Assembly: GCF_963675165.1 (NCBI RefSeq)
Contig: NC_087388.1
Span: 874,800 to 938,799, forward strand
Origin: Halichondria panicea
Lineage: Eukaryota; Porifera; Demospongiae; Suberitida; Halichondriidae
DNA length: 64,000 nucleotides
Direction of reading: 5' to 3'
Position numbers and translations under genes: made by a program. Positions 50,601-60,850 of the stretch are shown piece by piece; position 1 is the stretch's first letter, and the number at the start of each line of letters is the position of its first letter. A model generated the notes under the pieces. The model did not search any database, was not told where the DNA came from, and worked only from the letters and a program-made list of their open reading frames with translations.

Positions 50601-53600
50601 GTGGTTACTCTTTGGAGGTGGTTCCACCGTAATTATATTGTACATTTTGCAGGGTTTCCGAGAGGGCAAATATCAGGTGTTGGTTGCTACGGACGTAGCC
50701 GCTCGAGGACTAGACATCCCTGAGGTGGACCTTGTCGTACAGTGTGAGCCTCCAAAGGTCAGAGTGCATGTGTAGTGGAGGGGCGATGAGCTTTGTGCCT
50801 TCTGTTGGAGTACTATATTCATGTTATTAAAATAATTATACATATCGTTAGCTACCCAAGACTTTGTAACCTGTACTGTAGTGAATGTAAGAGTTAATGG
50901 TATTGCCTGAGGCTACAAATAGTTTTTGTAATATTGTAATGTACCTCCCCCTCCGTCCTCTCTCTTGACCCCGCCCCCCCTGCAGGATGTAGATGCGTAC
51001 ATTCATCGCAGTGGGCGTACAGGCCGTGCTGGTCGCACTGGAGTGTGTCTACTCTTCTACAAGCCTCAACAAGAGCACCTCGTGAAACAGGTGGAAAGGA
51101 TAGCTGGTATCAGCTTCCAGAGGATAGGAGCTCCTCAACCAGTCGACATTATCAAGGCTGGGGCCAAAGATTCCATTAGGTACATGTCTGAGAGCTAAGT
51201 TGTGTCCCTCTATAATTATCATTATGAAGTCTCTTGATTATTGATTAAATGTACCTAACGATTAATTTTGAATATAATTGGATATGTGTGCATGGCATCC
51301 CTCATACTGTTTAGGTTGTTCTCTTCCCTCTAGCTAGTCTACCTACATGAAGGATTCATGCCCGGAACTGTCCTGTAGAGTCCATCCCAAAATTTCCCCA
51401 TTGCTAATTAAAACGAACTTGTTCCTGGCCCGGTTTTCTCTATTTTAACGCTAGGTCGAACTTTCTCCTACTGTTATATTAAAGAATAATGTGCGTGGGA
51501 CCGAGGCTCTGTTAGTCTATACATGTATCTAACCCTTCCCCTGTTGTACTGTGTAGGTTAGTGATAACAATTAGCCTCTGCAATAACGTTGAGTGTTGAA
51601 GTTAATGGGCCTTGCATGTTTAAGGATGTTAACATCCTTCATGAGCTTGTTTTCCCAAAGTGGTGATGTGATAGTTGATTATCATACCACCACTGTGTGG
51701 GGTGCAGTTATTAACATACCCGTGGGAGGTGAACCATTAGTCTGAGACTGTTGTTATTTTACTGTAGCTCTGATGTTTGTGTGCACATGAACTTCTTCAA
51801 TAATTATGCTCTGTGTGAGGTGCAGTTATTATCGCCATTAGAATGTTGTGTTGCTCTGATCTGATCGATGTTTGTGTGCACATGAACTTCTTCAATAATT
51901 ATGCTCTGTGTGAGGTGCAGTTATTATCGCCATTAGAATGTTGTGTTGCTCTGATCTGATCGATGTTTGTGTGCACATGAACTTCTTCAATAATTATGCT
52001 CTGTGTGAGGTGCAGTTATTATCACCATTATTAGAATGTTGTGTTGCTCTGATGTTTTGATGTTTGTGTGCACATGAACTTCTTCAATAATTATGCTCTG
52101 TGTGAGGTGCAGTTATTATCACCATTATTAGAATGTTGTGTTGCTCTGATGTTTGTGTGCACATGAACTTCTTCAATAGTTATTAATAATAATTTTATGT
52201 AATATTAACGTCCTTCATGAACGTGTTTTCCCAAGAGGTGGTGTGATAGTTGATTAAAGTCTATTTGTGTTGAGGTTGACCTTCATAATGTTGTCATAAC
52301 TTTTTTATGCTTCACTGAAATTCAAAGTTTCATATACCATTGGATTTCTTGTTAAAAAGCGCTTTTATCTATATGCTGTAGAGCTGATAAGCTTCAACTA
52401 AAAGTTAGCATTTTCCATGTAGAAGTCCTGGCATACTTGTCAACCACATAAAGTATTTACCACTTCCGGGACCGAACTCAACGCAAATTAATAGACTTTA
52501 GTATTTGTTCAGTGGCTGCCATAATTATCTACTCTTTCTTTGTTTCCTCCAGATCTTTGGACAGTATCCCCGAGAGTGTGTTGGCATTGTTTCGTGAGGC
52601 CGCTACCCAGCTGATTGATGGGCGTGGCGCTATAGACGTGGTGGCAGCTGCTCTAGCACACATGTCCGGAGCCAAAGAGATTACATCACGATCTCTTCTC
52701 TCCTCTCATCAAGTGAGTGAAACATTTGTCGGTATTTCCTGAGAGAATTTGACCACCCCCTCATACACCCACACACACAATCGTCCTAAACATAATTCCA
52801 ATTGTTAATGAATGTAGTGTCGAAACTATGATTTTTTTTAATTACCCCTGAGTCCCAGCAAAAAATGATTCCAGAATTTACTTGGCGCTCGTTTAAGTGA
52901 AGTCACCCACACATGAAGTTCACATTGTTAGTCTCCTACCACACTCCCTCACACACACACAGGGATACACAACGTACCACACATGAAGTTCACATTGTTA
53001 GTCTCCTACCACACTCCCTCACACACACACACATGGATACACAACGTACCACACATGAAGTTCACATTGTTAGTCTCCTACCACACTCCCTCACACACAC
53101 ACAGGGATACACAACGTACCACACATGAAGTTCACATTGTTAGTCTCCTACCACACTCCCTCACACACACACAGGGGTACACAACGTACCACACATCAGA
53201 GGAGGTACGACATCTGCGTGTCAAAGGAAACGTTTTAGACACACATTCCTTAGGTTAAAGTTCGGAATGTGTGTGTTTAAAGACACGCGGATGACACGCG
53301 GATGTCGTACCTCACATTGTTAGTCTCCTACCACACTCCCTCACACACACACAGGGATACACAACGTACCACACATGAAGTTCACATTGTTAGTCTCCTA
53401 CCACACTCCCTCACACACACACAGGGATACACAACGTACCACACATGAAGTTTACATTGTTAGTCTCCTACCACACTCCCTCACACACACACAGGGATAC
53501 ACAACGTACCACATGTGTGGTGATCAGGATATCCGTGGTGTCAGCTATTTCTGGAAAATACTGGAACAAAGCCTTCCTCTGCAAGTCAAGGAGGCGGTCA

Positions 53601-54531
53601 AGGGCATGAGGATGTGCGCAGACAATAGGGGTGTGGTCTTTGACCTCCCCTCTGAACTGCAGGACATTGTGCAGGTGGTTCTTGTGTTAGCCTTCTCGCA
53701 AAGTTGCCAATAATGTGGGGTTGTACAGTTATAATTATGTATAATTATGTGTGATGATTGGCAGTGAACCAACTCACACCACAATACAATGTCTGCTGCT
53801 ATAGTTTGTAGTTCTTGAGCTCATTAACCTTTGGCCCATTAATGGATACCATGACGATAGAAGGTGGTAATTGGACGACCTAATATCCCTGTGTCCATTG
53901 GCAGATTTGTGACGCCTAGGGAGTTGATAGTCTAATGAGCCGGAAAAGTGTCCCATTGTCATAGGTCTCATTAGTGCATAATTTGTTATATTTGTTGCTT
54001 TCAGTGAGTCACTTGTCATAGGTCAACTTTTACTATTCATTGTGTAATGCGATCTTTCTGCTGCGTGCATACATATGTATGTACTGTGTGCAAACCTTCT
54101 CTGATATGCATGTTATATTATTGTAACTATGTGTTTTCTAGTGACACAATTTATACATAACCTCATGTCCACCTGCATGTGTTAACTAAGCATTAATGTG
54201 TCTGCTTGTGTTTCATAGGAGAACTGGACGGATAGTTACGTCAAGTTGACCACACCCACTGTACTCCCAGAGTTGAAGGAGAGACAGCCAGATTTCTACG
54301 ACAGAATGCAGTCCAATCAAGGTATCAAACCACCCTGATGTTTATTGCTGTGTGTACATACGTACGTGTACCCCATATGCATACACAGCTAACAGGAGGT
54401 TTGGTGGTGGGGGGTCGTTTGGTCGTGGTGGTGGGGGGTCTTTCGGTCGTGGTGGGTTTCGTGGTCGTGGTGGATCGAGGGGCGGAGCCAGTAGCTACAA
54501 TGGAGAGAGAAGAGGATTTAGAAGACATTAA
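47694..54531 (+). CDS. DDX21: DDX21/DDX50-type nucleolar DEAD-box RNA helicase
   Basis: Twelve exons (47694-47720, 47894-48301, 48356-48534, 48783-48871, 48989-49197, 49445-49591, 50653-50757, 50986-51179, 52553-52712, 53495-53674, 54219-54321, 54389-54531) give 647 residues. The family acts in rRNA processing, Pol I/II coordination and dsRNA sensing. Motifs in order: Q motif [19 protein letters not shown]; Ia PTRELVNQ; Ib [61 protein letters not shown]. The GUCT domain follows ([20 protein letters not shown]). An Arg-Gly-Gly tail [13 protein letters not shown] ends the protein. The N-terminal repeats of vertebrate DDX21 are absent. Introns are unusually repeat-rich: a 95-bp minisatellite, and a 70-bp minisatellite that copies the acceptor of exon 10. 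Confidence 0.93.
51768..52190. repeat. 95-bp minisatellite in a DDX21 intron
   Basis: About 4.4 copies of a unit containing GTTTGTGTGCACATGAACTT, then ATTATGCTCTGTGTGAGGTG. Units are over 90% alike by eye, indicating recent expansion. Confidence 0.92.
52906..53494. repeat. 70-bp minisatellite copying the exon 10 splice acceptor of DDX21
   Basis: Six units precede the true boundary at 53495. Each contains CTCCTACCACACTCCCTCAC, a CA tract, AG and GGATACACAACGTACCAC, which are the first 18 bases of exon 10. One unit has lost the AG (CATGG). A MITE interrupts the array at 53197-53313. Splicing to any upstream copy reads into TGA after seven codons. Confidence 0.92.
53197..53313. mobile_element. 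Mutator-like MITE, AGAGGAGG family, subfamily 1, right end clipped
   Basis: It matches 5634-5743 almost throughout (GTGTCAAAGGAAACGTTTTA, then GACACACATTCCTTAGG). It has an internal 11-bp duplication near 53287, and the last bases of the right end are missing. It is inserted within the 70-bp minisatellite. Confidence 0.82.
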
Positions 54532-54720
54532 TAACTGAAACACCGTATTACAAACACTGCAATTATAAACATTAATATTATATTTATTGTTGATGATAAT
54601 TAATAATTTGTGTGGGTGGATGCTCCTCTAGCTACTGCACATGCGCGCTAAAGTGCATGCATAAATGTGAGCTTGCTGCACTTTGCTAGCACAACCGTTT
54701 CTCTAGCTCTGAGTGTAATC

Positions 54721-57287
54721 ATGAAGCTACTAGTTGTTTTTTCTCTTCTCTTGGTTGCGGCCTGTGTTTCTGTGCAAGGTGAGCTATTGCAGTCTTGAAC
54801 TAACATTGACAGTGCAAACCTACAGGCCAGACTTGCACCGGTCGCAGAGTTACTCCAGACCTTCCCGACTTCAACCACAATGTCTCTGGAATCCTCTACA
54901 TTCAAGACTCTACCACATACTGCATACAGAACTTCTATTACGATGGAGCAGGTCCTGGTAAGCTTGAAAAGCAATTTTTAATGTCAGTTCCCTCAAATTT
55001 ACATGTTTTGCTACTATACATGCAGATGCGTTCCTTTACCTGTACCTTCCTGGGGACCCAACATTCATCAAGGGAGGAGGTGTCATCACACCTGTACCTG
55101 GACGAGAGGACATGTAAAATTAATCCAGTGCCTATTTGTGAATGCTCTCACTGCTTTTGTGCATGTCTGCAGTCGAACTGGTCAGTTCGAGGTGGGACGA
55201 AGGTATCTAGGAGAGACACTCATTTTCCAAGTACCTGACGGGCACAGGACGTGTGATTATGGAGCCTTTGGTATCTGGTGTCGATATGCATCCCAGCTGT
55301 TCACAGCTGTCACCTCACTAGAACCTAACTTTGTGAGTTAACACGACGATTGTAGTTCACTTGTACATCATTTTACGCCCCCATTATTATATATAGTCGC
55401 TTGATGGTGCCGATAGCACAATTGTGTGCACCCCTTCACCTGGTAGAGCCTTCCTTGGTAGCCTGCCCACCGACAATAATGGTATCAGTGGTGATGTGTT
55501 TGCAGTGTCCAACAAACAGTTCACCATCCGAGACTTCACTTATGATGGCTCAGCGGCAGAGGGTGAGTGTGAGTATCACCTGATCCCTACAATTTATTTT
55601 AGTTTTTTCAGAGGTATCGTTGTATTTTTTCCGCCCTGGAGAGACTGCTGTCCCCAGCGACACTGCTGGCGTTAAGCTGTAAGTATCATATTGTATATAC
55701 TACAATTCTATATTATTTGTGTTTCTCTACAGTGGGACTGCATTGCCTTCTGGTACACCAGTTGATGAGGCTGCTTTTGAAATTGTCATTCCAGAGGCTA
55801 TGGATATATTCACATGTGATTTTTCCACTCTGGTTATTGCTGGCAATGAAACTCTGGCCACTCTCACTATTAATCTAGGAACTGCCTATGTGAGTGTGTG
55901 TACTTGGATCAGTTACATCTTAGTGTACCTATAATTATACGTACACTGTTTCCTTTTCTGAAACATCCATGCATGGGTTTGCTTTCTTGAATGCCCTAGG
56001 GTGTTCACTTCAAATATTCTGTCCGTCTTTAATGACTTGTCTTTAGTTAGGCTGTTTAATTCTCCACCAAAACTTGTACTCATGGTACCCTCTCAACAGG
56101 CCAACAACCAAGATCTGGCAGACCATGACCGATCCCTAGTGTTCTGCGATCGTCCTGCCACTCGCCCCGGGGTACTTGTAGGAGAGCTGACCAGTGAGAG
56201 CAATGGACTTGGAGGAACCTTCTACGTCCGTGACGACAAGACCTTCTATATACAGCTGTTTAGTTATGACGCCAGGGCAACAGGTGTGTGTGTGTGTGTG
56301 CATGGTAACAATTAACAGAGAGGCATGCAATAATGAATACTCCTACACACATCTATTTGTTTTTACAGCTAGTTATTCCTCCATTAGTCGATCATGATTA
56401 TTATCGAGCGTGACTATATATTGTTTTGCACTCCTCCAGTCGATCATGATTATTATCGAGCGTGACTATATATTGTTTTGCACTCCTCCAGTCGATCATG
56501 ATTATTATCAAGCGTAACTATTGTTTTGCACTCCTCCAGTCGATCATGATTATTATCAAGCGTAACTATTGTTTTGCACTCCTCCAGTCGATCATGATTA
56601 TTATTGAGAGTGACTATTGTTTTACACTCCTCCAGTCGATCATGATTATTATTGAGAGTGACTATTGTTTTTGCAGCTCCCACTCTCTATTACTACCGCA
56701 GAGGTCAAGAGGTCGAGGACACAGGTCACGGTTACAGGATTGGGTTCAGTAATACGTACGTATGTTATTCAACAACCTTTGCAATAAATGATGACCTTGT
56801 CTTGCAGAATGGAATCATTGCCGTCTGGTCTCTCCAATTCTTACAAGAAGATCACTCCATTCATTGTGAATCTCAACTATGCTCTAGACGAGGATGATGT
56901 GAGTGCATGTGATGTGGAGTGGTTCACCATCTGGGACCCAAACAACAACGAACACTTCACCAGGATACAGATCCCTGAGAGCATCTTTGTACGTTTGTGT
57001 GTATAAATAAATGTCATATATTTTTTGCATTGATGGTTAGTATATTGATAGTTGTGGTTTATTGGCACATACGTATTGTAACACATTATTACCGCCTCCC
57101 CCCCCCCCACACACACACACAGACAGAGGATGCGAATGATGCTGGCATTGCCCAAAGGACCCGTGTGCTTTGCTCACAGACGAACGCTGAGCCCACACCG
57201 CGAGCTGGAGCTCCGCCCACTGTTTCCCTCGTTAGCACCCTCACCATCTGCGTTATTGTCATGGTTACCATGCTACTCAAGGCCTGA
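54721..57287 (+). CDS. Secreted/GPI-type protein with three DM13 domains (Skeletor N-half-like)
   Basis: Eleven exons (54721-54778, 54826-54957, 55026-55113, 55173-55332, 55397-55562, 55612-55678, 55733-55889, 56100-56283, 56677-56755, 56808-56988, 57123-57287) give 478 residues. The signal peptide is MKLLVVFSLLLVAACVSVQG. Three DM13-type repeats follow: HNVSGILYIQDSTTYCIQNF with YGAFGIWCRYASQLFTAV; ISGDVFAVSNKQFTIRDFTY; and LGGTFYVRDDKTFYIQLFSY with CDVEWFTIWD. DM13 is an extracellular, probably redox-related domain usually found beside DOMON domains. The C-terminus (SLVSTLTICVIVMVTMLLKA) is a hydrophobic tail with no cytoplasmic charges, which suggests a GPI signal. No DOMON domain is encoded here; one is in the gene at 58173, beyond UBE2T. 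The function is unknown. Confidence 0.88.
56390..56676. repeat. 50-60 bp tandem repeat ending at a DM13-gene acceptor
   Basis: About five units of CGATCATGATTATTAT followed by GACTATTGTTTTGCACTCC. The last unit runs directly into the real 3' splice site (GACTATTGTTTTTGCAG before 56677), so the unit appears to derive from the acceptor region. Confidence 0.85.
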
Positions 57288-57465
57288 GGGACCAAGTGTA
57301 TAGAGACTCTTTTATTGTAGCTACAGTAGGTGTAACATTGAGTGTAGCATTGAGTACTCCGTAGATTTCCTGAGTGAACATTTAAATATGATTTTTATCG
57401 TGTACACAAATGAAACAGCTATATAATTGTTATTGAGAGTAAATTAATATTGAGAAAAATATTAA

Positions 57466-58029
57466 TTAGTCAGTGTGTTGTTTTTTGTTGCTACTAGTGT
57501 CCACTGATTCAGAAGTGTTCTTGCGTTTGCCGAGCACACCCTCTCCACTGGTTGTCACGACATCCTCACACGCATAACGCTGCACCCATTTTCGGGCCGT
57601 CTCCATAAACAATGGACGATTGTGTTTATACTCCAAGGAAATTTCGGCCATTAGCCCATCGTCAGGATTAGGCTCGGCTAGTAGGAGTTGAATGGACGTT
57701 AGTACAGTGGAAATGTTCTGAGCTGGTTTCCAGGAGCCTTGCGGAAGAGATTTTAACACGTCTAGACAAATTCGACCAGCCGTGTCGATGTTAGGGTGGT
57801 AGATTTTAGTGATGAATTTCACCTGCGGGGGCTCGAAGGGGTATCGATCTGGAATGTTGATTTCAAGCTTGAAAATGCCTCCTTCGTACGGTGTCTCCTG
57901 TGCACCTTGTAGTTTCGCCTCAAGGCAATCGAGTTTTCCCTCTTTGGGCCAACAGGACACACCAAATGGAGGGTCATTGGTGAGCATTTGAACCTCTTTC
58001 CTCATTCTGCTCAATTTCTGCTGAGCCAT
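57466..58029 (-). CDS. UBE2T: UBE2T, Fanconi anaemia ubiquitin-conjugating enzyme (intronless)
   Basis: A single 187-residue open frame with start ATG at 58029. UBE2T works with FANCL to monoubiquitinate FANCD2 and FANCI in crosslink repair. The UBC fold begins KLSRMRKEVQMLTNDPPFGV, then GGIFKLEINIPDRYPFEPP. The HPN motif (78-80) precedes the catalytic Cys88 in AGRICLDVLK. TVLTSIQLLLAEPNPDDGLM matches human UBE2T closely as remembered. The C-terminal tail, from about residue 155, carries a basic GKRKN stretch like the human extension. It has no intron, while its neighbours have ten or more. That could reflect intron loss or a retrocopy, but no poly(A) or target duplication is seen. It sits between the two Skeletor-like genes. 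Confidence 0.93.
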   Translation of the reverse strand: MAQQKLSRMRKEVQMLTNDPPFGVSCWPKEGKLDCLEAKLQGAQETPYEGGIFKLEINIPDRYPFEPPQVKFITKIYHPNIDTAGRICLDVLKSLPQGSWKPAQNISTVLTSIQLLLAEPNPDDGLMAEISLEYKHNRPLFMETARKWVQRYACEDVVTTSGEGVLGKRKNTSESVDTSSNKKQHTD

Positions 58030-58172
58030 CTTTTGTCATCAGATCATAAGAGGAATTTTCCCACACTGAGACATGACAGGATGTGAGTTTTGATAAAATT
58101 AATTATAAAGTCAATGTTTGCGGTGAACAACTGTACTCTACATAATTATAAGATCTACTCTACTCAGCAAAG
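58030..58172. promoter_or_regulatory. Shared 5' region of UBE2T and the DOMON gene
   Basis: 143 bp between divergent start codons, AT-rich. Promoter role inferred from spacing. Confidence 0.45.
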
Positions 58173-60673
58173 ATGCTGGCTGCTTGTGTGTTCGTTGCAG
58201 TTACATTGAGCCTTGCATCAGGTAATTACAGAGACTAGACAGCTAGCTGTACTGCAAATCATTTACTTGAAAAACAAGTGTAAAATCTCTTGTTTTATGG
58301 TTTTTTATATGGCAGCTCAGAGGACTACTGCAGACTATGAAAATTGCAAGACTCTTGGGGAAAGCCGAATGCAGGTAGCTTGGACAGTGCGTAGAGATGC
58401 GCAAATGATTGACTTTCTCCTTTGTGGATGTGCGCAAGATGAGTCACAGTGAGCCCTCTTAGCTAGTCTATAGTATATAGACTAAGACAGTTAGCTATTA
58501 TAGTAATTTAGCCTTGATAGATACTAGAGTGAGCCATCATTATGATACAGCATAGCTACACTGATTGCAGTGAGGTGGTAGCTAGTTGCATGCAGTGACT
58601 GTGTGTTTATTATAATAATTTATGTGCAGGAACATTGATGTCGATGACGACGTGTACATGGCCTTTGGTTTGAGTGAGAGCCCAATGCGTACAGTAATGC
58701 AAGGAGCCGATGTCACAGTGGCGTGGGTCAACAGGATGAGTGAAGCTAATGCTGTTGACTACCACATCAGTGGCTACATTCAAGTTAGTGCTGCATGCAA
58801 CTGTCTGCATGCTTGTACTAATGATATTCATAGTTTGCCAATTTCCTCTTGAACATTTTGCAAGATTTTTGCACTACATGTACAATTGTAACTAAGTGGT
58901 AACTTTTGCAGTGTGTTGCGGGTGCTGGGGCATGTCCAGACACTCTTGATCTCAGAGGAGGCTGCACTAACGATGTGTTTGATATATCCGGGAGCAGAGT
59001 GGATACCAAACAGTGCGTGGCCTTCTCAAGAAACTTCAGCACAAGTTAGCCCTAGTATCATACTGTTATGTGATAGACCACCCCCTGAGCAGGTGACGAC
59101 ACTTGTGACCTGCCCATTGACCCTGATAACGAAGAGCAGTACATAGTTTGGGCTGTGGGAGGTCTTGGAAACACAGCATACAAGCATTTTGCCAGGGCTA
59201 GCGGTGAGTTTGAGCGATACCAAAATATAAATCTAACCCCCTCCCCCATAGGAACTGATGAACCAATCCATCTGGGTCGCTCTCCCGTCAATTCTTGCTC
59301 CACCCCCCTTGTGTGCCCTGACTGTCCGCCTTTCTCTGCCATAGAGATGGATGTACGGGACCAGAATGCAACATTTCTCATCAACATTGGTCCCAATGCG
59401 CTGGAGAGGGGATACATGTCCATTGCAGGTGACATAGGTTATAGATTAGGGAGCTACCAGTTATCTAATACAGCACAACGTTCAAATTTACATGATATGA
59501 CCGTATAGATCTAATTTCCAAGAAGCCACGCACTTGCATGAATACATGTAGTGGAACTGCATGGGTGTTCAACAATGGTGGGGCTGCTACTCTCTGTGCG
59601 AAATTCTATCCACAATTTAAACCCTCACCAATTACCTGCTATAGAATCTATATTATTATAGTGTAACTTCCTCAATATCTCACTGCAGGTCAGCCAGGTT
59701 GGGGCAACTCTATCTACATCAACGGCACTCTTATCCCTCGTCTCAGAGTCGTGCGGGGGAACACGTACACCTTCATCTGTGAGACTGGTAACAGTCCTGA
59801 CGTTCTTTTGCCTGGAGGGGGCAACTACCATCCTTTCTACATCACAGACTCCAGAGTAGGAGGAAGGCTAAATAGCGGGAACGATGTGAGTTAAACTGTC
59901 AATGGTGTTGAATATTCTAATATGTTTGATTGTTCAGAGGGAGACAGTGTATGCAGGCTTTGATGACACGGACGCTCCACTAGGCAGTAAGTACAATAGC
60001 TATTAGGATACTGCATCTCACTTTAAATTTTGGTTTTGGGCAAATGTAAATTGCATAAAGCTAAGCTTGAGTAACAGTCTGTACTGTATAGAGACCATGG
60101 CACCACTCTATATGTAAACCACTTTTATCTGTCCTATCCAGTTGGTCCATATTGTGAGTACAAAGACAGTGGAGCATCAATGATTGCCCTGGATAACTGC
60201 GGCTCGTTCCAAGACTACCTGGGGGGTCTGAATAAGGAGGCGTGTAGGACAGACGACCCCCCGGGTGTGTTCACTTGGACTCCCGATGAAAGCACACCAG
60301 ATCTCGTCTACTATCAGGTGGGTAGTCTCCGTACAGGAAGACCATGGCTTGTATAATTATAGTGTGTCCCTTTGTTTGATGCTCCATTTGTGTTAGATTT
60401 GAGCCCAAAATTAATTGTCTATTTTCTTGTGGGCTATAACATAAGTGCATGTATTTTTATGTCATGCATGCAGCTATACACGTAGCTATTATATATATAT
60501 TCCAGTGTTGTATTATGCTGTAATTATTCACTTGTCCCTTTGTTTGTCTGCAGTGTGCAACGCATTCCAGCTTTGGCTATGAGATCAGTGTGGAGGATTC
60601 TGCTGCTGTTGCCCTCACAGGCTCACTCTCTCTGCTAGCCATCATGCTGAGCGCTACACTATTGATGCTCTGA
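58173..60673 (+). CDS. Secreted/GPI-type DOMON plus cupredoxin-like protein (Skeletor C-half-like)
   Basis: Ten exons (58173-58221, 58316-58448, 58630-58783, 58912-59044, 59093-59203, 59252-59428, 59689-59885, 59938-59986, 60142-60317, 60554-60673) give 432 residues. The signal peptide is MLAACVFVAVTLSLASA. A DOMON domain follows (RMQVAWTVRRDAQMIDFLL, then DDDVYMAFGLSE and ADVTVAWVNR, ending EQYIVWAVGGLGNTAYKH). DOMON domains bind haem or sugars. After a Cys-rich linker, a cupredoxin-like domain runs from GNSIYINGTLIPRLRVVRGN through NYHPFYITDS to YYQCATHSSFGYEI. The His of NYHPFY and the Cys and His of CATH are in place to bind copper; an axial Met is not obvious. The tail LSLLAIMLSATLLML suggests GPI attachment. 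In animal Skeletor these modules follow DM13 repeats in one protein. Here the DM13 repeats are in the gene at 54721. Confidence 0.88.
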
Positions 60674-60850
60674 GGCTATTAACATTATAGCTAGAGCTTA
60701 GAGCTTAATAGTACTATTATTATACAACTGAACATCTGTATACATAATTGTACAATGTCTTGTAGAAAATCATTAATTTAATATCAATGAGAAACGAATA
60801 CAAAAATTAAACTAAGTGTTGGGCTCATTGTCTTATATTTATTATACAGT

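Noticed and set aside
52913-53713. Repeated open frame [14 protein letters not shown] over the DDX21 minisatellite
   Set aside because: It is a by-product of the 70-bp intronic repeat; the true exon frame begins at 53495 and differs from this frame upstream.
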